The position numbers were made by a program, and so were the translations under genes. 64,000 nucleotides of DNA from Cutaneotrichosporon cavernicola (lineage: Eukaryota; Basidiomycota; Tremellomycetes; Trichosporonales; Trichosporonaceae), in assembly GCF_030864355.1 (NCBI RefSeq), contig NC_083398.1:1612001-1676000 (forward strand), in the 5' to 3' direction. This document shows, piece by piece, positions 42,566 to 54,792 of this stretch. The notes under the pieces were generated by a model that did not search any database, had not been told where the DNA came from, and saw only the letters and a list, made by a program, of their open reading frames with translations. The stretch's first letter is position 1; each line of letters starts with the position of its first letter.

Positions 42566-44589
42566 TTAACGGTAGTCCGTCTTGCCGGCCTTGCGCTTGC
42601 CCGCCAGCATCCACTTGGGGCGCGTGATGGGGACGTGACGGTCCGACTCGGACGCCTTGGCAAGACGGTTGCGCTCGCGCACGGCAAAGTGATGCAGTCG
42701 CTTCGACTTGTCGGCCTGCTCCTTGGTCGTGATACCAGCAGGGAGCTCCTTGCCCTTGGGCCCGGCGCGGCGCTTGCGCGGCCGCTCCTCCATCTCGACG
42801 TCCTCGTCCATGTCCATGTCCACGTCGCCATTGGCTTTGCGCTCGGCCTCGGAGGCCTCCCATGCCGCCTTCTTGGCCGCAACGAGGCGTTCCGCGCGCT
42901 TCTCCAGCACGACCGGGTCATGCCCGTGCTTGCGCATGCCTTGAGTGAACTCGGAGAGAGTGACGTGCTTCTTCTTGCGAGGGATGATCGGCTTGTTCTG
43001 CAACGTGTTCTTCTCCTGGCTGATCTTCTTGAGCTGCGCCTTGCGGTTGGCGACCTGCTCGGCTGCGTCGAGGAACTCCTCCTCCTCAGAGTCGAGCATC
43101 TCCTCCTCGTCGGACGCGTAGAAGCCGTCGGCCTCCAGCTTCTCCTCCTCGCGCTCCAGGGCCTCGAGCTTGGCGACAATGTCCGGGTCGATAAAGTCGG
43201 CAACGTTCTTGCCGTTGAGGATCTCGGGCATGATGTCGTACTTCCACGAGTCGTCGGCTAGCATGTAGTCGCGCTTGAGGTCCTGGGTGTAGATGCCGAG
43301 CCAGGGGTTGGTGGCCATCTCCTGCTCGACGTCCTTCTCGAGCTTGCGACGCTCCGGGTCCTCGGTATCGTACTTGACGCGTGCCTTGACCGAGTCCGGG
43401 ATGCAAGCGGGACGCTCGACCTCGTCACGTTTCTGAGGCATCGCGACGTGGATCTTGTTGGCGACGGCCTCAATGCGGTGGCCACGCAGCTTCTGCTCGA
43501 CACGGTGGGCCAGGAGCTGCTCACAGGCCTTGTTGCGCACGTCCATGACACCCTCCTCCGAGTACGTCGAGGCCTCAACAACAGTGACGGTGCTGTCGTT
43601 GAGGATCGTGTCGACGAAAGCGCGGTTGTCGGGCGTCAGGTCGGCCAGGCGCACAATGTCAATCTTGTTGATGACTAGCACGACGGGCTTGTTAGCGAAC
43701 AGGGGCTTGATAGAGTGGAACAGCTTGCACTGCGCCTCGATGGTGTAGCCACACTGCTCCGACAGGTCCATAAAGTAGAGGATGGCGGCACGGAGGTGGG
43801 CGAGAGCGGTGATCGACTGCATCTCGATCGTGTTCATCTCCTCGAGAGGGTGGTCGAGAACACCAGGCGTGTCAACGACCTGCCAGCGGAGGTACTTGTA
43901 GTCCATGTGTCCAACGAAGAGCGACTTTGTCGTGAACGCGTAGGGCTGGACGTCGACGTCGGCGCGAGTAATCTTGTTGACAAACGACGACTTGCCGACG
44001 TTGGGGTAACCACAGATGATGAGGGTACGGGTGTTGGGGTCGATAGCAGGGAGACGCGAGATGTGCTGGCGCACCTGCTCGAGGTACGCGAGGGGGTCCT
44101 TCTGGCGACGCATAATGGTGGCCATGCGGCCGAGAGCAGCGCGCTTGAGCTGCTTGCAGCGGTACAGCGAGTCACCGAACTTGAGCAGGCGGCAGTAATC
44201 CTTGGCGACCTGGGCGATAAGGTGGCGAGCCGTCGAGATCTGGCCCAGCGCGAGCTTGTAGTGGTTCTTGTCGTACAGCACATTGAGCAAGCTCGACAGG
44301 AAGGGGTGCAGGTTGTCGAGGATGGGGAACTCGTCGAGGATGCGGCCAATCTTCTCATCGAATGAGTCCTGAGTGAACTTGACCTTGCGCATGTAGAAGT
44401 TCCTGATACGGCTGATCTGGCTGTCAGTACGAGTCCGGAGTCGGGTCGTGGTCGTATGAGTGGGCTCACCTTGAAGTTCTTGTGGATGACCGTGGGAGTG
44501 CGACGCATGGTACCCTGGAGGACGACATCGATGAAGTCGGCCGACGTCGGCACCGGCGCAATGTCCTTGATCATACTGGTGGTCGCCAT
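42566..44589 (-). CDS. NOG1: Nucleolar GTP-binding protein 1, 60S biogenesis factor
   Basis: A short first exon (MATTSMIKDIAPVPTSADFI...HKNFK) joins a long exon starting ISRIRNFYMRKVKF. The G domain has P-loop GYPNVGKSSFVNK, DTPGVLDHPLEEMN and NKID. The C-terminal region contains KARVKYDTEDPERRKLEKD and the tail DRHVPITRPKWMLAGKRKAGKTDYR, which matches Nog1. Nog1 is a nucleolar Obg-like GTPase needed for late 60S assembly and export. An acidic stretch (DEDVEMEE) precedes the tail. The intron (about 44409-44470) ends GACAGCCAG. The gene is divergent from DEF1. Confidence 0.97.
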
Positions 44590-45527
44590 GATGATGAGAT
44601 AGCGAGAGGGAAGATGTGGTTGAAGGTGGCGAAGATGAAGAGGATGAGGCTAGCTTGCGTTGTGGGCTAGCTGGGTATCGATGCGCACAGTGCGTGTGCT
44701 TCTTTTGTAGATGTTACAGGTGATGAAAAGGGTCTAGGCGACGGACGTCCAGAGGTGCTGAGATGAGGTTGAATTGAAGGATTAGCTCACCGAGGAGCAA
44801 GACGGCGATGGTGAGAGAGACTACAACCACCTGTAGTTTCAAAATCCAAAATCCTATCTCAACCTCCACTCCGCCCAAACGTCGACACTAACACCTGGGG
44901 TGAAGAGAAAATATGCCGCCACTCGCGTGTTATTACCCAACAGATCATGTTGGAACGGGAACAAAAGAGGCAAGATTGAGAATAGGCACGCCATGAACGC
45001 CATGGCACGCCAGTGACGTGACAAGTTTTGTGACGAAGATTCGGGGATGTAATTGGGTTAAGCAAATGGAACTAATGAGCGGAATCAAAGTCCTCTGCCA
45101 CAATATTAGTCTTCGGACGCAGGGGAGGGGGGGTAGAATAGGTAGAAGTCGGGTAACTCTGGACAAGAGATTGGTAGGCGTGCCATTGTTCGTCCCTGTG
45201 CCACTCATCCCCCTCCCTTCCTCCTCCCCTCCTCGCCGCACTACCCACCGCTACCCACCGTCCCTCGTACTCGAACTCGAAACCACCACCCATCCACACG
45301 AACCATTCATTTACAACACCACCCGTCGTCCATCCCCCTCGACTACAACTATCTCGCACTCGAGCTCTACCCGTTATTCTACGAGGCCCACACGCAGCGG
45401 CTTAACCGGCAACACCTTGTCTGGACGCCGTCGTTGTCGATCTCACTAGACTTCGACCTCTTTCCCTTTTCTTAACCGCCATTGCATCTCCCCTCCTTCC
45501 CCCACTACCCATCCAAGACCAACTACA
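44590..45527. other. Divergent intergenic region between NOG1 and DEF1
   Basis: About 940 bp. The DEF1 side has a pyrimidine-rich leader (cctcccttcctcctcccctcctcg at 45213-45236). No gene. Confidence 0.5.
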
Positions 45528-48500
45528 ATGGCAACAGTTGGCGAACTGAACAAAAAGTTCGCCCCGCAGCTCGAGCAGCTGCAGGCAATCTTCCCCGATT
45601 GGGACGAGCAGGACCTCGTGTTTGCCCTTCAAGACTCCAAGGGTAACGTCGAGGACACTGTTCTTGCCATCTCTGAGGGTGCGTCGCGTCGCAGCCACAC
45701 GGCTGTCCCACAGCATTTCCTACCACTTCCCATCGCACAAAGCTGACGCGTGTTATCCTGCTTCTTTTGTGACCCGTGACTCTTCAATTGTTTCGCTTGG
45801 CTTCTTCCCTCGCACGTCAAACCCTGGCCTGTCAACAACACGCTCCGTGTCCTCATCATTTCCTGCGATTGCCACTCGTGTACTGGATCCCATCATTACT
45901 GCACCGTCAATCGCCGCGTCGCGCCCCGGTCTCAAACTGCACGCGTCTCTACCTATCAGGCCGCGCGTCCCAGTTCACCCAAGCCACAAAGAAGAAGCCC
46001 GCCAAGACGGCTGGACCCAAGGCCTACGGCGGTCGGAACGCCGACAGCTGGGAGACTCAAGACTCGTTTGTTGGGGGCGGCCGCGGCGGACGCTCTGGTG
46101 GCAGAGGCGGACGGGGTGGTGGTATGGCTCGCGGCATAGGTATGTCATGCTGACCACTCGCGATGTTGCATGCTGATGTCCTCCACAGCAGCCGTGCGTG
46201 GGGCTCGTATCGGACGCGCTGGAGCGCGTGCTGGTCGCGGCGGCTATGGCAACGTGAACGGCGACGTCAAGAAGAGCGACGCGCCCTTGGAGGCGTGGCC
46301 GACGACGACCGCGACGACCGCCGACGGCTGGAACGCCCAGGTCGAGCAGGCAGAGGCTGCCTCCGCGCATGCTGAAGACGGCAGGGGAGAGCCTGCCCAG
46401 CCAGAGGCAAAGCCGGAGGAGCCGGTCGTCGCCCCCGAGCCCGTGAAGAGAGGCGCATGGGGCAAGGAGCTGCCAAAGTCTGTCCAGCCTCCCAAGCAGG
46501 CTGCTGCCCCAGTTGCTGCCCCAGTTGCTGCGCCGGCGCTGGCGCCGGCCCCGGTTGCGGCTGCACCTGCTGCGCCTGCTCAGCCTCCTCCCAAGCCCAA
46601 GATGACTTGGGCCCAGATTGCCAAGTATGTCATCTTAACGAGTATCACTGACATGTTTTAGGCCCGTCGAGAAGCCCAAGCCCGCACCCACTCCTCCTGC
46701 TCCTGCCCCGAAGGCTCCAGAGCCGCAGCCCAAGCCAGAGGTCGTGGAGGAGGAGTCTCTGGAGGCCGAGGAGGAGATCGTGCAGCCTGAGCCCGAGGTC
46801 ACCGAGGCAGAGGAGCCAGAGAAGGTCACTGAGGAGGTTCCTGAGGTGCCCGTCGCCAAGCCCGAGCCCGAGGTGGTTGAGCCTGCGTTGCAGCCCGAGC
46901 CAGAGGCTGCTAAGGAGACCCCTGCGCCTCCTCCGCAGGAGGAGTCTTGGGCGTCTGACCCAGCTATCGTTGGGTCCGCTGCTCCCGCCACTGCCCCGGA
47001 ACCCGTCACCACCTACACCGGCCCTCCCGGCTTCAACTCTGTCGCGTCCAAGGCTGTCGGTTCGCAGCAGCCCAGGACTTCGTCCCGCGGTGCGCACCGT
47101 TTCAAGAACACTGGCGGCGAGGCTGTTGTTCTCCCTGCACAGGCGAGCGGTGTGTCGTCGATGGAGATCCAGTTCGGCAACTTGAGCTTTGGTGGCCTCA
47201 ACGGCGACGGTGTTGAGACACCCGTCCAGCCCGAGGAAGCTCCCACTGCTCAGTCTCCGGTCGCCCACGCCCCCTCCGTCCCCGCAGCCGCTCCTCAGCA
47301 GGCTGCTCCCGCCCAGCAGGCCTCGTCCTGGCAGCAGGCTGCTCCTCAGCAACCTACTGGGTTCCCTGGCCAGCCGCAGGGCCAGTCCTACGAGTCGTAC
47401 GGGCAACAGCAGGGCCACCAGCAAGAGGCGCAGCAGCAGCAGCCTCAGCAGCAGCAGCCCCAGCAGCAGCCCCAGCAGCAGCAGCTCCAGCAACCTCAGC
47501 AGTCGCAGTATGGCTACCGCCAGGAAGGCTACTACAACCCCATCAGCTCACAGGGACAGCAGGGACAGCAGAACGAGCAGTCGCAGCAGCAGCAGCAGCA
47601 GCAGCAGGCCCAGCAGCAGCAGCCACACCAGCAGCAGCAGCAACCCCAGCAGCAATCGTACGACCAGTTCGGTGCGGGCGGTTTCAGCAACCAGTGGCCT
47701 GGCCAGCAGCAGCCACAGCCCAACGAGTACGGTCAGGGCCGCAACTTTGACTCATTCTCGAACGCTGGCTACAACCGGCCTCCTGCCGACGAGCCCAAGC
47801 AGCAGGTTCCCACCGCGGCCGCTGCTCCTTCGCAGCCCCAGCAGAGCCTGCCGCACCAGCAGAACCAGTACTACTCGGCTATCGGCAGCATGGGCAACAT
47901 GGGTTACTACCAGCACCCGTCGGGTCCTTACAACCCCTACTACCAGTGTAGGTCCTTGGGCGCGGTGACATCCTTCGAGTTCTTACTGACGATGCACAGA
48001 CGGCCACACCCACAACCCCGGGTTCCAGCAGTACTACCCGATGGCTAGCCGCCAGATGTACGGTCAGCCTCCCTCCCACCAGCCCCCCGCACCGATCCCC
48101 ACCAACAAGCCTACGCCGCCCACGCACTCGCCGTACGGTGCGCCCAACCAGTACCCGTCGTCTGGCTATGAGGACCAGTCGTACGGCCTCGGGCGCTTCG
48201 GAGACGCGAACAAGGCCAGCGGCAACTTGCAGTCTGGGCAGAGCCAGCAGAACCCCCAGCCCATTGGAGCCGGGTCGCTCCCCCAGTCCGGCTACCAACA
48301 GCAAGGTCTGCATAACTTCCTCGGCGGCGGCACGCCAACTGGCGCTGCGGGATCGCAGCAGCCCAACCGGCCCCAGGCCAGCACGCCCGAGGATAGCTTC
48401 AAGGGCCAGGGTGCCGGCAGCCAGCAGTCTGGCGCCAGTGCCGCCGGTGTGGGCGCGCGGGGTGCGCAGCCCCAGCAGCCCCAGACGCAGCAGGCGTTCG

Positions 48501-48634
48501 CGTCGTACCCGTATGGTGGCTACCAGAGCCACGACTGGTCGCCCTACGGGCAGCAGCAGCAACAGCAACAGCAGCAGCAGCAGCAGCACTACGGGGCCTC
48601 GCGCAACGGCGGCTACACCAACTGGCAGCAGTAG
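45528..48634 (+). CDS. DEF1: RNA polymerase II degradation factor, DEF1-like
   Basis: Exon 1 encodes a CUE domain: LNKKFAPQLEQLQAIFPDWD, DLVFALQDSKGNVEDTVLAI. A 305-base intron (45679-45983) leads to a KKKPAKTAGPKAYGGRNADSW block. An RG-rich patch (GGRGGRSGGRGGRGG), long Glu/Pro-rich regions and a C-terminal Gln-rich half (CAG runs within 47400-47720 and 48548-48588) follow. Def1 binds ubiquitin through its CUE domain and promotes ubiquitination and removal of stalled Pol II. The polyQ part mediates self-association in yeast. Other introns lie near 46138-46190, 46625-46662 and 47948-47999. The order CUE, RG, acidic, Q-rich matches Def1. Confidence 0.88.
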
Positions 48635-51600
48635 TTATGCGACATGACTTGTGCGCCGCCAACCATGTCCCCTGTGTCCACCTCCAGACCCGATTTCGCC
48701 TCGCCCTCGTTTCCCAAACAACTGTGCAAACACATCAACAAATATGTTTTTCCCCATCAACCATCGCATCCACCCATCTCGCCTGTTCCGCGGAACAGGG
48801 CCCTCCTCTCTACGTTCTCTCGTTTCTCAGATAAACAATCACCACCTGTCACTGTAGGCTTGAGTGTGCCGAGGAAGATGCACTGGTTGAAGCAGCGGGG
48901 GCCGGGGGCGAGGGCGAGGGCGAGGGCGAGGGCGGTGTGGTGTGGGCGTGCTGAGTGGAGTAGACCGACGTAAGCGGCGCCGAGTCGAGTCGCTAAGAAT
49001 CAAGTTATGACTCGAGACGCCAGGACTCGGTGATGGTCCGAGAGGCTGATGATGAGATTGCACCTGACCGCCAAGGCTGGCTAGCCACTTGTCGCTGGCG
49101 TCATCTCGGCGGTATCTATAGCGCCGAGAGGGGTAAGCAGGGTGTAGGGTGTGGTGTGTGGTGTGACGGTAGGCGAAGTGGACGGTTCAGTGGACGATCC
49201 ACTAGCAGTCAAGCAGCCAACACGCTCATCCCTCATGTCTCCCTCGCACATGTCACAGAACAGATCTACGGGGTTTGACCATAACCCCATAACCCGTAGT
49301 CCCATTCATCGGTCAGGACGGATAACGGTTACAACTATACAAAAAGGTCGGCGCACCCGAGTGGCTTGTGGCGGCCACTTTGTGAGATCTAGCGTAAATC
49401 CGGCGTGAGGCGTGAGGCGTGAATATGGCTTTCGTGTCAGCTTGAATCCAAACAAGCGTAAAAGTCTGAGAGGAAGAATTGCACATGAGATCAGCCTATA
49501 GCCTGGTCTCGGAATTCACGCCGGGGTACATTGGGCATAAGGATGTGCGAGATGCGGGAGCCGAATTGCGAACGGCAAACAGTAAATGAGGAGCCGAGGC
49601 TACACCAGACAGATCAAGATGAGTATGACAATATGACAAGAATTGCTTTATATGCGCCACGCCACGTGCCGCGGGAGTTGAAGTAGGGCTAAGATTCTGC
49701 GATTTAGGAATGTATCGACTTTTGCTAACGATCTTCAGCCAGATGGGGAGACAGTCAGCTATGAGATACAGTTGGTTGATCGGCTGATGGCTGATGGCTG
49801 CCAGGGATCTGGATCTAGATCCTGTCAGATGATCAGTTATTCTCATTGTGGACGCTTGCTTCTGCGCGCTGCTCGCTCGTCGCTCGTCAGATGTGATGGT
49901 GAGGCACGTGACCCGGGCGGGAACGCACCGCAAGCCCCCGACTGCCGGCATGTGACGAGGTCGAGGACGGCATGCTAGCCAAAGACGCGTCGGCGTATGT
50001 TACGGTCTCGAGGTCGCTTCCACCTGTTGACGTCGCGGTCATCTGCAATGCGGTAATTGCATGTACTATTCGACCAGCTGCCATCCCGCAATTCAACCAG
50101 TTGGATGTCCTTCTCGGCGTTCCTAGGCCTGTTCCGCACTTCATTCAACACGCGCAACACGCGCGACGCGGACTCTTTCCGCACCCTATTTTAGTGGGAC
50201 AGATCCGACGGATTGACAGTCATCTTCCGTTAAACCGGGTTAGACCGTCAGATGACAGGCACTCACTATGTGCCACGGCACTGCGGCACTCAAGGCACCT
50301 GCTTCCGCGAGTCTACTGTCCAGACTTTGGGTTACAAGTAAATATAGTCACTCGCGCATTCTCGTAAGAGGGCGGGCGTTACGCACTGCCGGTTTCCCAG
50401 TTTCTCAGAATTACAAGTTTCCCATCAAGCAACCAGAGTGAGAGAGATGTGAGAGGGGTCGTGCGGACATCATTGTGGCGCCGATGACATTCACATATTA
50501 GCACGTAGATGTGAGAGTGTAAGGTAGGTAGTACGGCCGATCCGCCATACGGGGAACGGGCCAGTCCCGGAACATGTTAGCATGAGTCACTGTATCCTGG
50601 CCCGACTGGCAGAATGAAAATGTTAACGGCATTGTGAAGGGTGAGTACGCAGCTCGGGGCCATATTGCAGTCAATTCGGTTGATGTTCGGGCATATCAGG
50701 GAGGAAGAGGGGGGGAGGGGGGGCCGCATTAGTATGGTGGCGTCCAGGACAAGAACGGTAGAAGAGAGAGGATGAGATGAAAGAGGCGTCGCACGAGTAG
50801 GATGTACCCCGACAAAACTTTATGCCATGGACCACTCATGCTCCGATTTTTTCAATTTGTCCCTGACCCACCATGCCCAACCATGCCCAAAATGCCCTAA
50901 TGCCCTACTTTAACTAGAGTTGTGTATATTCGAGGGTAGTCACTCAGTGGTGGTAAGGCAAAGTCAGGCAGGGAGAGCTGGCGTCGTAGTTCCGCCACTT
51001 GGGGTTCGGGGCATTACAGGTTCGACCCATCTAGGAGTTGAGCAAAGTGTAAGCAGAATACAGGGGCTGAGGCGTCAAGTGTGGGCTGGTTGGGCTGGTG
51101 GGCATCGTCAGCGCATGTGCTGCGAGATGTGCAGTGCGATGGGATGCGTAGCACCGTCCCGGTGGCACACTTATTGTCGTGTTGTGTTGTGTTGTGTCGT
51201 GTCGTTGAGTTGTGTTGGCAGGCTCGGTGTAAGAATTGATGTAACGATAACGGCTGAGCGGAGCGTGACCGACCTGCCTAACTGGCGGGGTTGGCGGGCT
51301 TGGTGGCAATGATGATAACGGCAGCGATGGCCTGCTTGTAGGAATCGGGCTCATCGGTATAAAATCACTACCGCAATAAACGGAAGGAATCAAACCCAGG
51401 CCAGGTTCAAGGCCCGGCAGAGCCGGTCGAGGCACCAGCGTGCCGACCGTGACGCGAGAAATACTATTAGTCCAGTCCTTGCTACTTTTTGTCAAAAGAA
51501 AGGCCCAAGGCCCAAGGTCCATGAGCGGTCTCAATCCCCTTGCCCTCCAGAGCTCAAAAGCCCGAGTTGAAGCTACAGTGTAAAATACCATTATGCTGCA

Positions 51601-51736
51601 CTTTGTCTTTAGCTATTAAACCCAAGTTTGACCCGCGGTAACTGCCGGTAACTGGATGCCGAAAAATGTGGACCGGAATTGCGGCATGTGGCTACATTGC
51701 ACTTTTGCTGCATGTCTCCAAAGCACAAGATCCCAG

Positions 51737-51836
51737 GCCACCAAGCCACTGACCAGCTCGGCCACCAGGCCACCAGGCCACTGACCGGGCCACTCGGTCA
51801 TCAGGCCATCAGGCCACCAGGCCCACCCAGGGCTGA
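51737..51836. repeat. Imperfect GGCCACCAGGCC-type repeats
   Basis: About ten degenerate copies of ggccaccag / ggccactga / ggccatcag. Confidence 0.7.
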
Positions 51837-52711
51837 AGGGAAGAGGACGACAAGGGCGGGCGGCGGGTATTCCCCTCCCCACCCTGGTTCTGGGGCTCGG
51901 GCGCTCGGGAGGCGGTACCAACCCAACTCATCAATCCAGCCCAAGTAAACCTATCAACCCAACCTGCGATCGTACCCATCAATCTTCAATTCACGCGTAT
52001 CTCCCGCCATGCCCCGTCAGTATGTCATGCTCGTCGACTTGGTTCGACGCCGCCGCCATCCGCCACCAAAGCCTCCAAGCCTCTAGATGAGATGATGTAC
52101 TCCACCCTTCTCCTCCTCTCCTCGCCTCCTCGCCTCCTCCTGGCATTCCCTTGCCTCAAGCTTTTGCTTTTGGATCGTCGTGGCTTGGTTCTATGTTTTC
52201 TGTTTTATATCATTTTCTTTCACTTTCACTATCTACTGCATTGAATAGATCCAACAAGACACACATAGATACGCCTACTTCTTGTCACGCTATCGAGACC
52301 CCCCCTCGACCGGCCATCCTTCGACACACCCCTTCCCACACCCTTGCAACACATTTCATCTCCGCCCCAGCATCATCACTTAAACAACCCCAACATCACA
52401 CATTGCACGCATTGTCCACTTTCTTGCTTCTTGCTTCCGTAGTATGTGAGTCACCTTCCGCGCCCTCGCCCTCGTATCAGCTCTCGCCTTCGCCCTCCAC
52501 CTCCTTCGCCCTCTGTCGCACAACATACTCTCCCCCCCCCCCTCCCCCTTCTCCCCGCTCCCGCTCGGATTGCTCCGAAAGGGCGCTCGTCCAAGCGAAT
52601 CTCGGGGCAGAAGGCAACCATCACCATTGTCAGCGCAGGGCTCCCAGAGTGGCGCCTCCGGGCCTGCATGGCATGGCGCCACCAGGCTCAGTTTTTGCAG
52701 ACAATGGGTCT

Positions 52712-52783
52712 GCGCAACTGGCCAGATGCGTGCCGGCGCAATAGACCAGATGCGTGCCGGCGCAATAGACCAGATGCGTGCCA
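52712..52783. repeat. 24-bp tandem repeat, three copies
   Basis: Three units of gcgcaaXXXXXccagatgcgtgcc type. Copies 2 and 3 differ at only the last base, and copy 1 differs at a few. They are adjacent with no spacer. The first unit begins gcgcaactgg and the others gcgcaataga. Confidence 0.85.
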
Positions 52784-54373
52784 GTGCCGAGCATCGCATG
52801 GATGGGCCCAGGTGTTGCTGGTGCATGGTATGGTGCATGTGATGGGACATGCCATTGGTACCGAGCAGAACAGAGCACAATTGCAATCCCCAAACCCCTC
52901 TAGTAGCCGGCCTGTCCGGCTCGGCGCGGTGGCATGTTCCAGTTGGTTGTGCTTGTGCTTGACCAACCGTCCCTTCATTCCCTTTTGCTTTTGCAGCACA
53001 ATGCTGGTGCAGCTTGTCTCAAGAGGGTACAGAGCAAGCGATGCTTCGCGAACCAGTGTCTCGTTTCGCCTCGTCTTGACTCGCACCCTCCATCACAGTC
53101 CCCTCCCCTGTAGCGCCACCGCAGTCCCTCATGTTACACCCCATCTCATTCCCCGTTGGGCAGAGGCCGGGCAGAGGGCAGACCAGACATGGGCAAACTA
53201 CTCATCTTCTTATAGTCTGGCTATCTGGTCGCCACTGACACCTAGCGTCTTTTTCTTGTCTCACACGAGCCAACCCACGCGCCCACGCCCTCACGCACAC
53301 ACCAGTATAATTCAAGGACATTGATCTCCTGTAAGTCGATTCGAGTGGGGCTAGTGGGGGTCGCATGAGTCGGGGAGTATGTGCGTTTGGGGACGGGGGT
53401 TGTGGAGTTGGAGTCGCACGGGCGGGCTTTGGACTCAAAGCAAGGGACAGAGGTCAAACGGATGGTTCCCCTAGAGTATCTGGCGGCATTTTCCCCTTGA
53501 ACCGCGGTTCTCCACCTGTTCCAACCATTCAACCTATTCATCCACCACCCTCAACAACCTCCACCCCCTGTCGCAATGACCTTGCTTGGCATCGTCATCT
53601 ACACTCTCCTCACTGTCTACATAGACTGCGATGTCCTAACCATCTTGACTCGCCACCATCACATCTTGTCATCGTTTTATCTCCATCGGTATGCATGCTA
53701 ACACCATCTCGCTTCACTCCTGTTGAATTTGCCCTCACAAATGCGCCCATCTATCCTGTTCCATGGATCATGACAATGATTCTCACTCGCACCGCTCCTC
53801 TCTCTGTTCACGCGCCACCAACACCTTGCCTTCCTTTTCGCCACTCACGCGCCACTCGATGCACCCACCAACACCACCACCACCACCACTACCGACTACC
53901 ATTAATTCTTGTACGAACCACGACCTAAACTTCCGCACCGACTCGTTTTCATCCTGTTACGCACCACCAATAACGATCATTCCCCTTGCTCCCCCTCCCC
54001 CTCCACGCCCTACCCTGCGAATGCCTGTGCTCATGCTGGCGCCGGTGCTTGAACCTCACATATTAACGCCTCTTGGTCTGGATTCCTCACCGCCTTGGCC
54101 TCTTAGAATCAGGACATTCCAGGACACTTCCAAGCCACTGTTAACGATATACCCGCACTCTACCCATACGACGTACGTTCTCCTCAACGCCCAACGTGTG
54201 CCCCCAGTGCTGACACCCCCCTCCAGTCCCTGCATCACTCTACTGCAGACCACATCGTCGCCGTCGCTTGCACGCTTGCGCCCTCTCATTGAGCAATCGA
54301 CCAGACGCCCACACCTCTGTCGTGGCCCCGGTGGTTACCGTGCTCGTACAAGGTCCACGCCCGCGCACAGTAC

Positions 54374-54431
54374 GCATACACACACATACATACGCACACG
54401 CACACGCACACGCACACGCACACACACACAT
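54374..54431. repeat. CA-rich microsatellite
   Basis: Alternating ca, with scattered t and g (cacacgcacacgcacac) through to cacacacaca. Confidence 0.85.
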
Positions 54432-54792
54432 AACGCGTGCATCTCCTGAGGCATCTGGGTGTCGCATCCTCATCCCCTTGGTTCTTCCAAGACTGGCGCT
54501 GCATCTCAGCCCCTTCCCTTCCCCCCTTGTCCTTCCCCCCTCCTCTCTTCTGAGACTCGATACGATCGATACGCCTGCGGTCTTCTCTCCCCTGTCCCGG
54601 CTCGCCTAGCCTCTCCGTCGCGATCGCCTTGGCATACAATCCCACCCTCTTCCTCACTCTCTGCTTCTGACCTTGCTCTCATATCTACTGGCGACACTGG
54701 CTGGCTCAGTAGTGTGATTCACCACACCACCTCCATTTTATCAACGTCGTCTTGATCCCAACCTCGCCTTCCTTACCCAACCAGTCGACACT

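Larger units (their letters stand above)
48635..54792. other. Gene-free region of about 6.2 kb upstream of the SOK1/TCP11 gene
   Basis: I found no convincing coding region in this stretch. The left part (48,635-52,100) looks like plain intergenic DNA with an (agggcg)n run near 48904-48935 and a GGCCACCAGGCC-type imperfect repeat around 51737-51836. From about 52,150 it is pyrimidine-rich with cttttctttcactttcac-like sequence that could mark a promoter, and then a long C/T/A-rich stretch with a 24-bp tandem repeat (52712-52783), a CA microsatellite (54374-54431) and many cctcc/cacc tracts. The frames at 51031-51591 and 52446-53324 lack domains and normal composition. One reading is a long regulatory region or long 5' leader for the downstream gene. 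Confidence 0.45.

Noticed and set aside
49972..50367. Plus-strand frame of 130 codons
   Set aside because: No domain or plausible start context, and composition like the surrounding intergenic DNA.
51000..51040. Possible tRNA T-arm-like ggttcgaccc
   Set aside because: No cloverleaf could be built around it by eye: no matching acceptor stem or anticodon arm.
51031..51591. Minus-strand frame of 186 codons
   Set aside because: Low-complexity Ser/Pro/Thr content with short repeats of tgttgtgttg; no family.
52446..53324. Plus-strand frame of 292 codons in the 6-kb gap
   Set aside because: No domain, Ser/Arg/Pro-rich and broken composition, includes a 24-bp repeat. Considered part of a leader or non-coding DNA.
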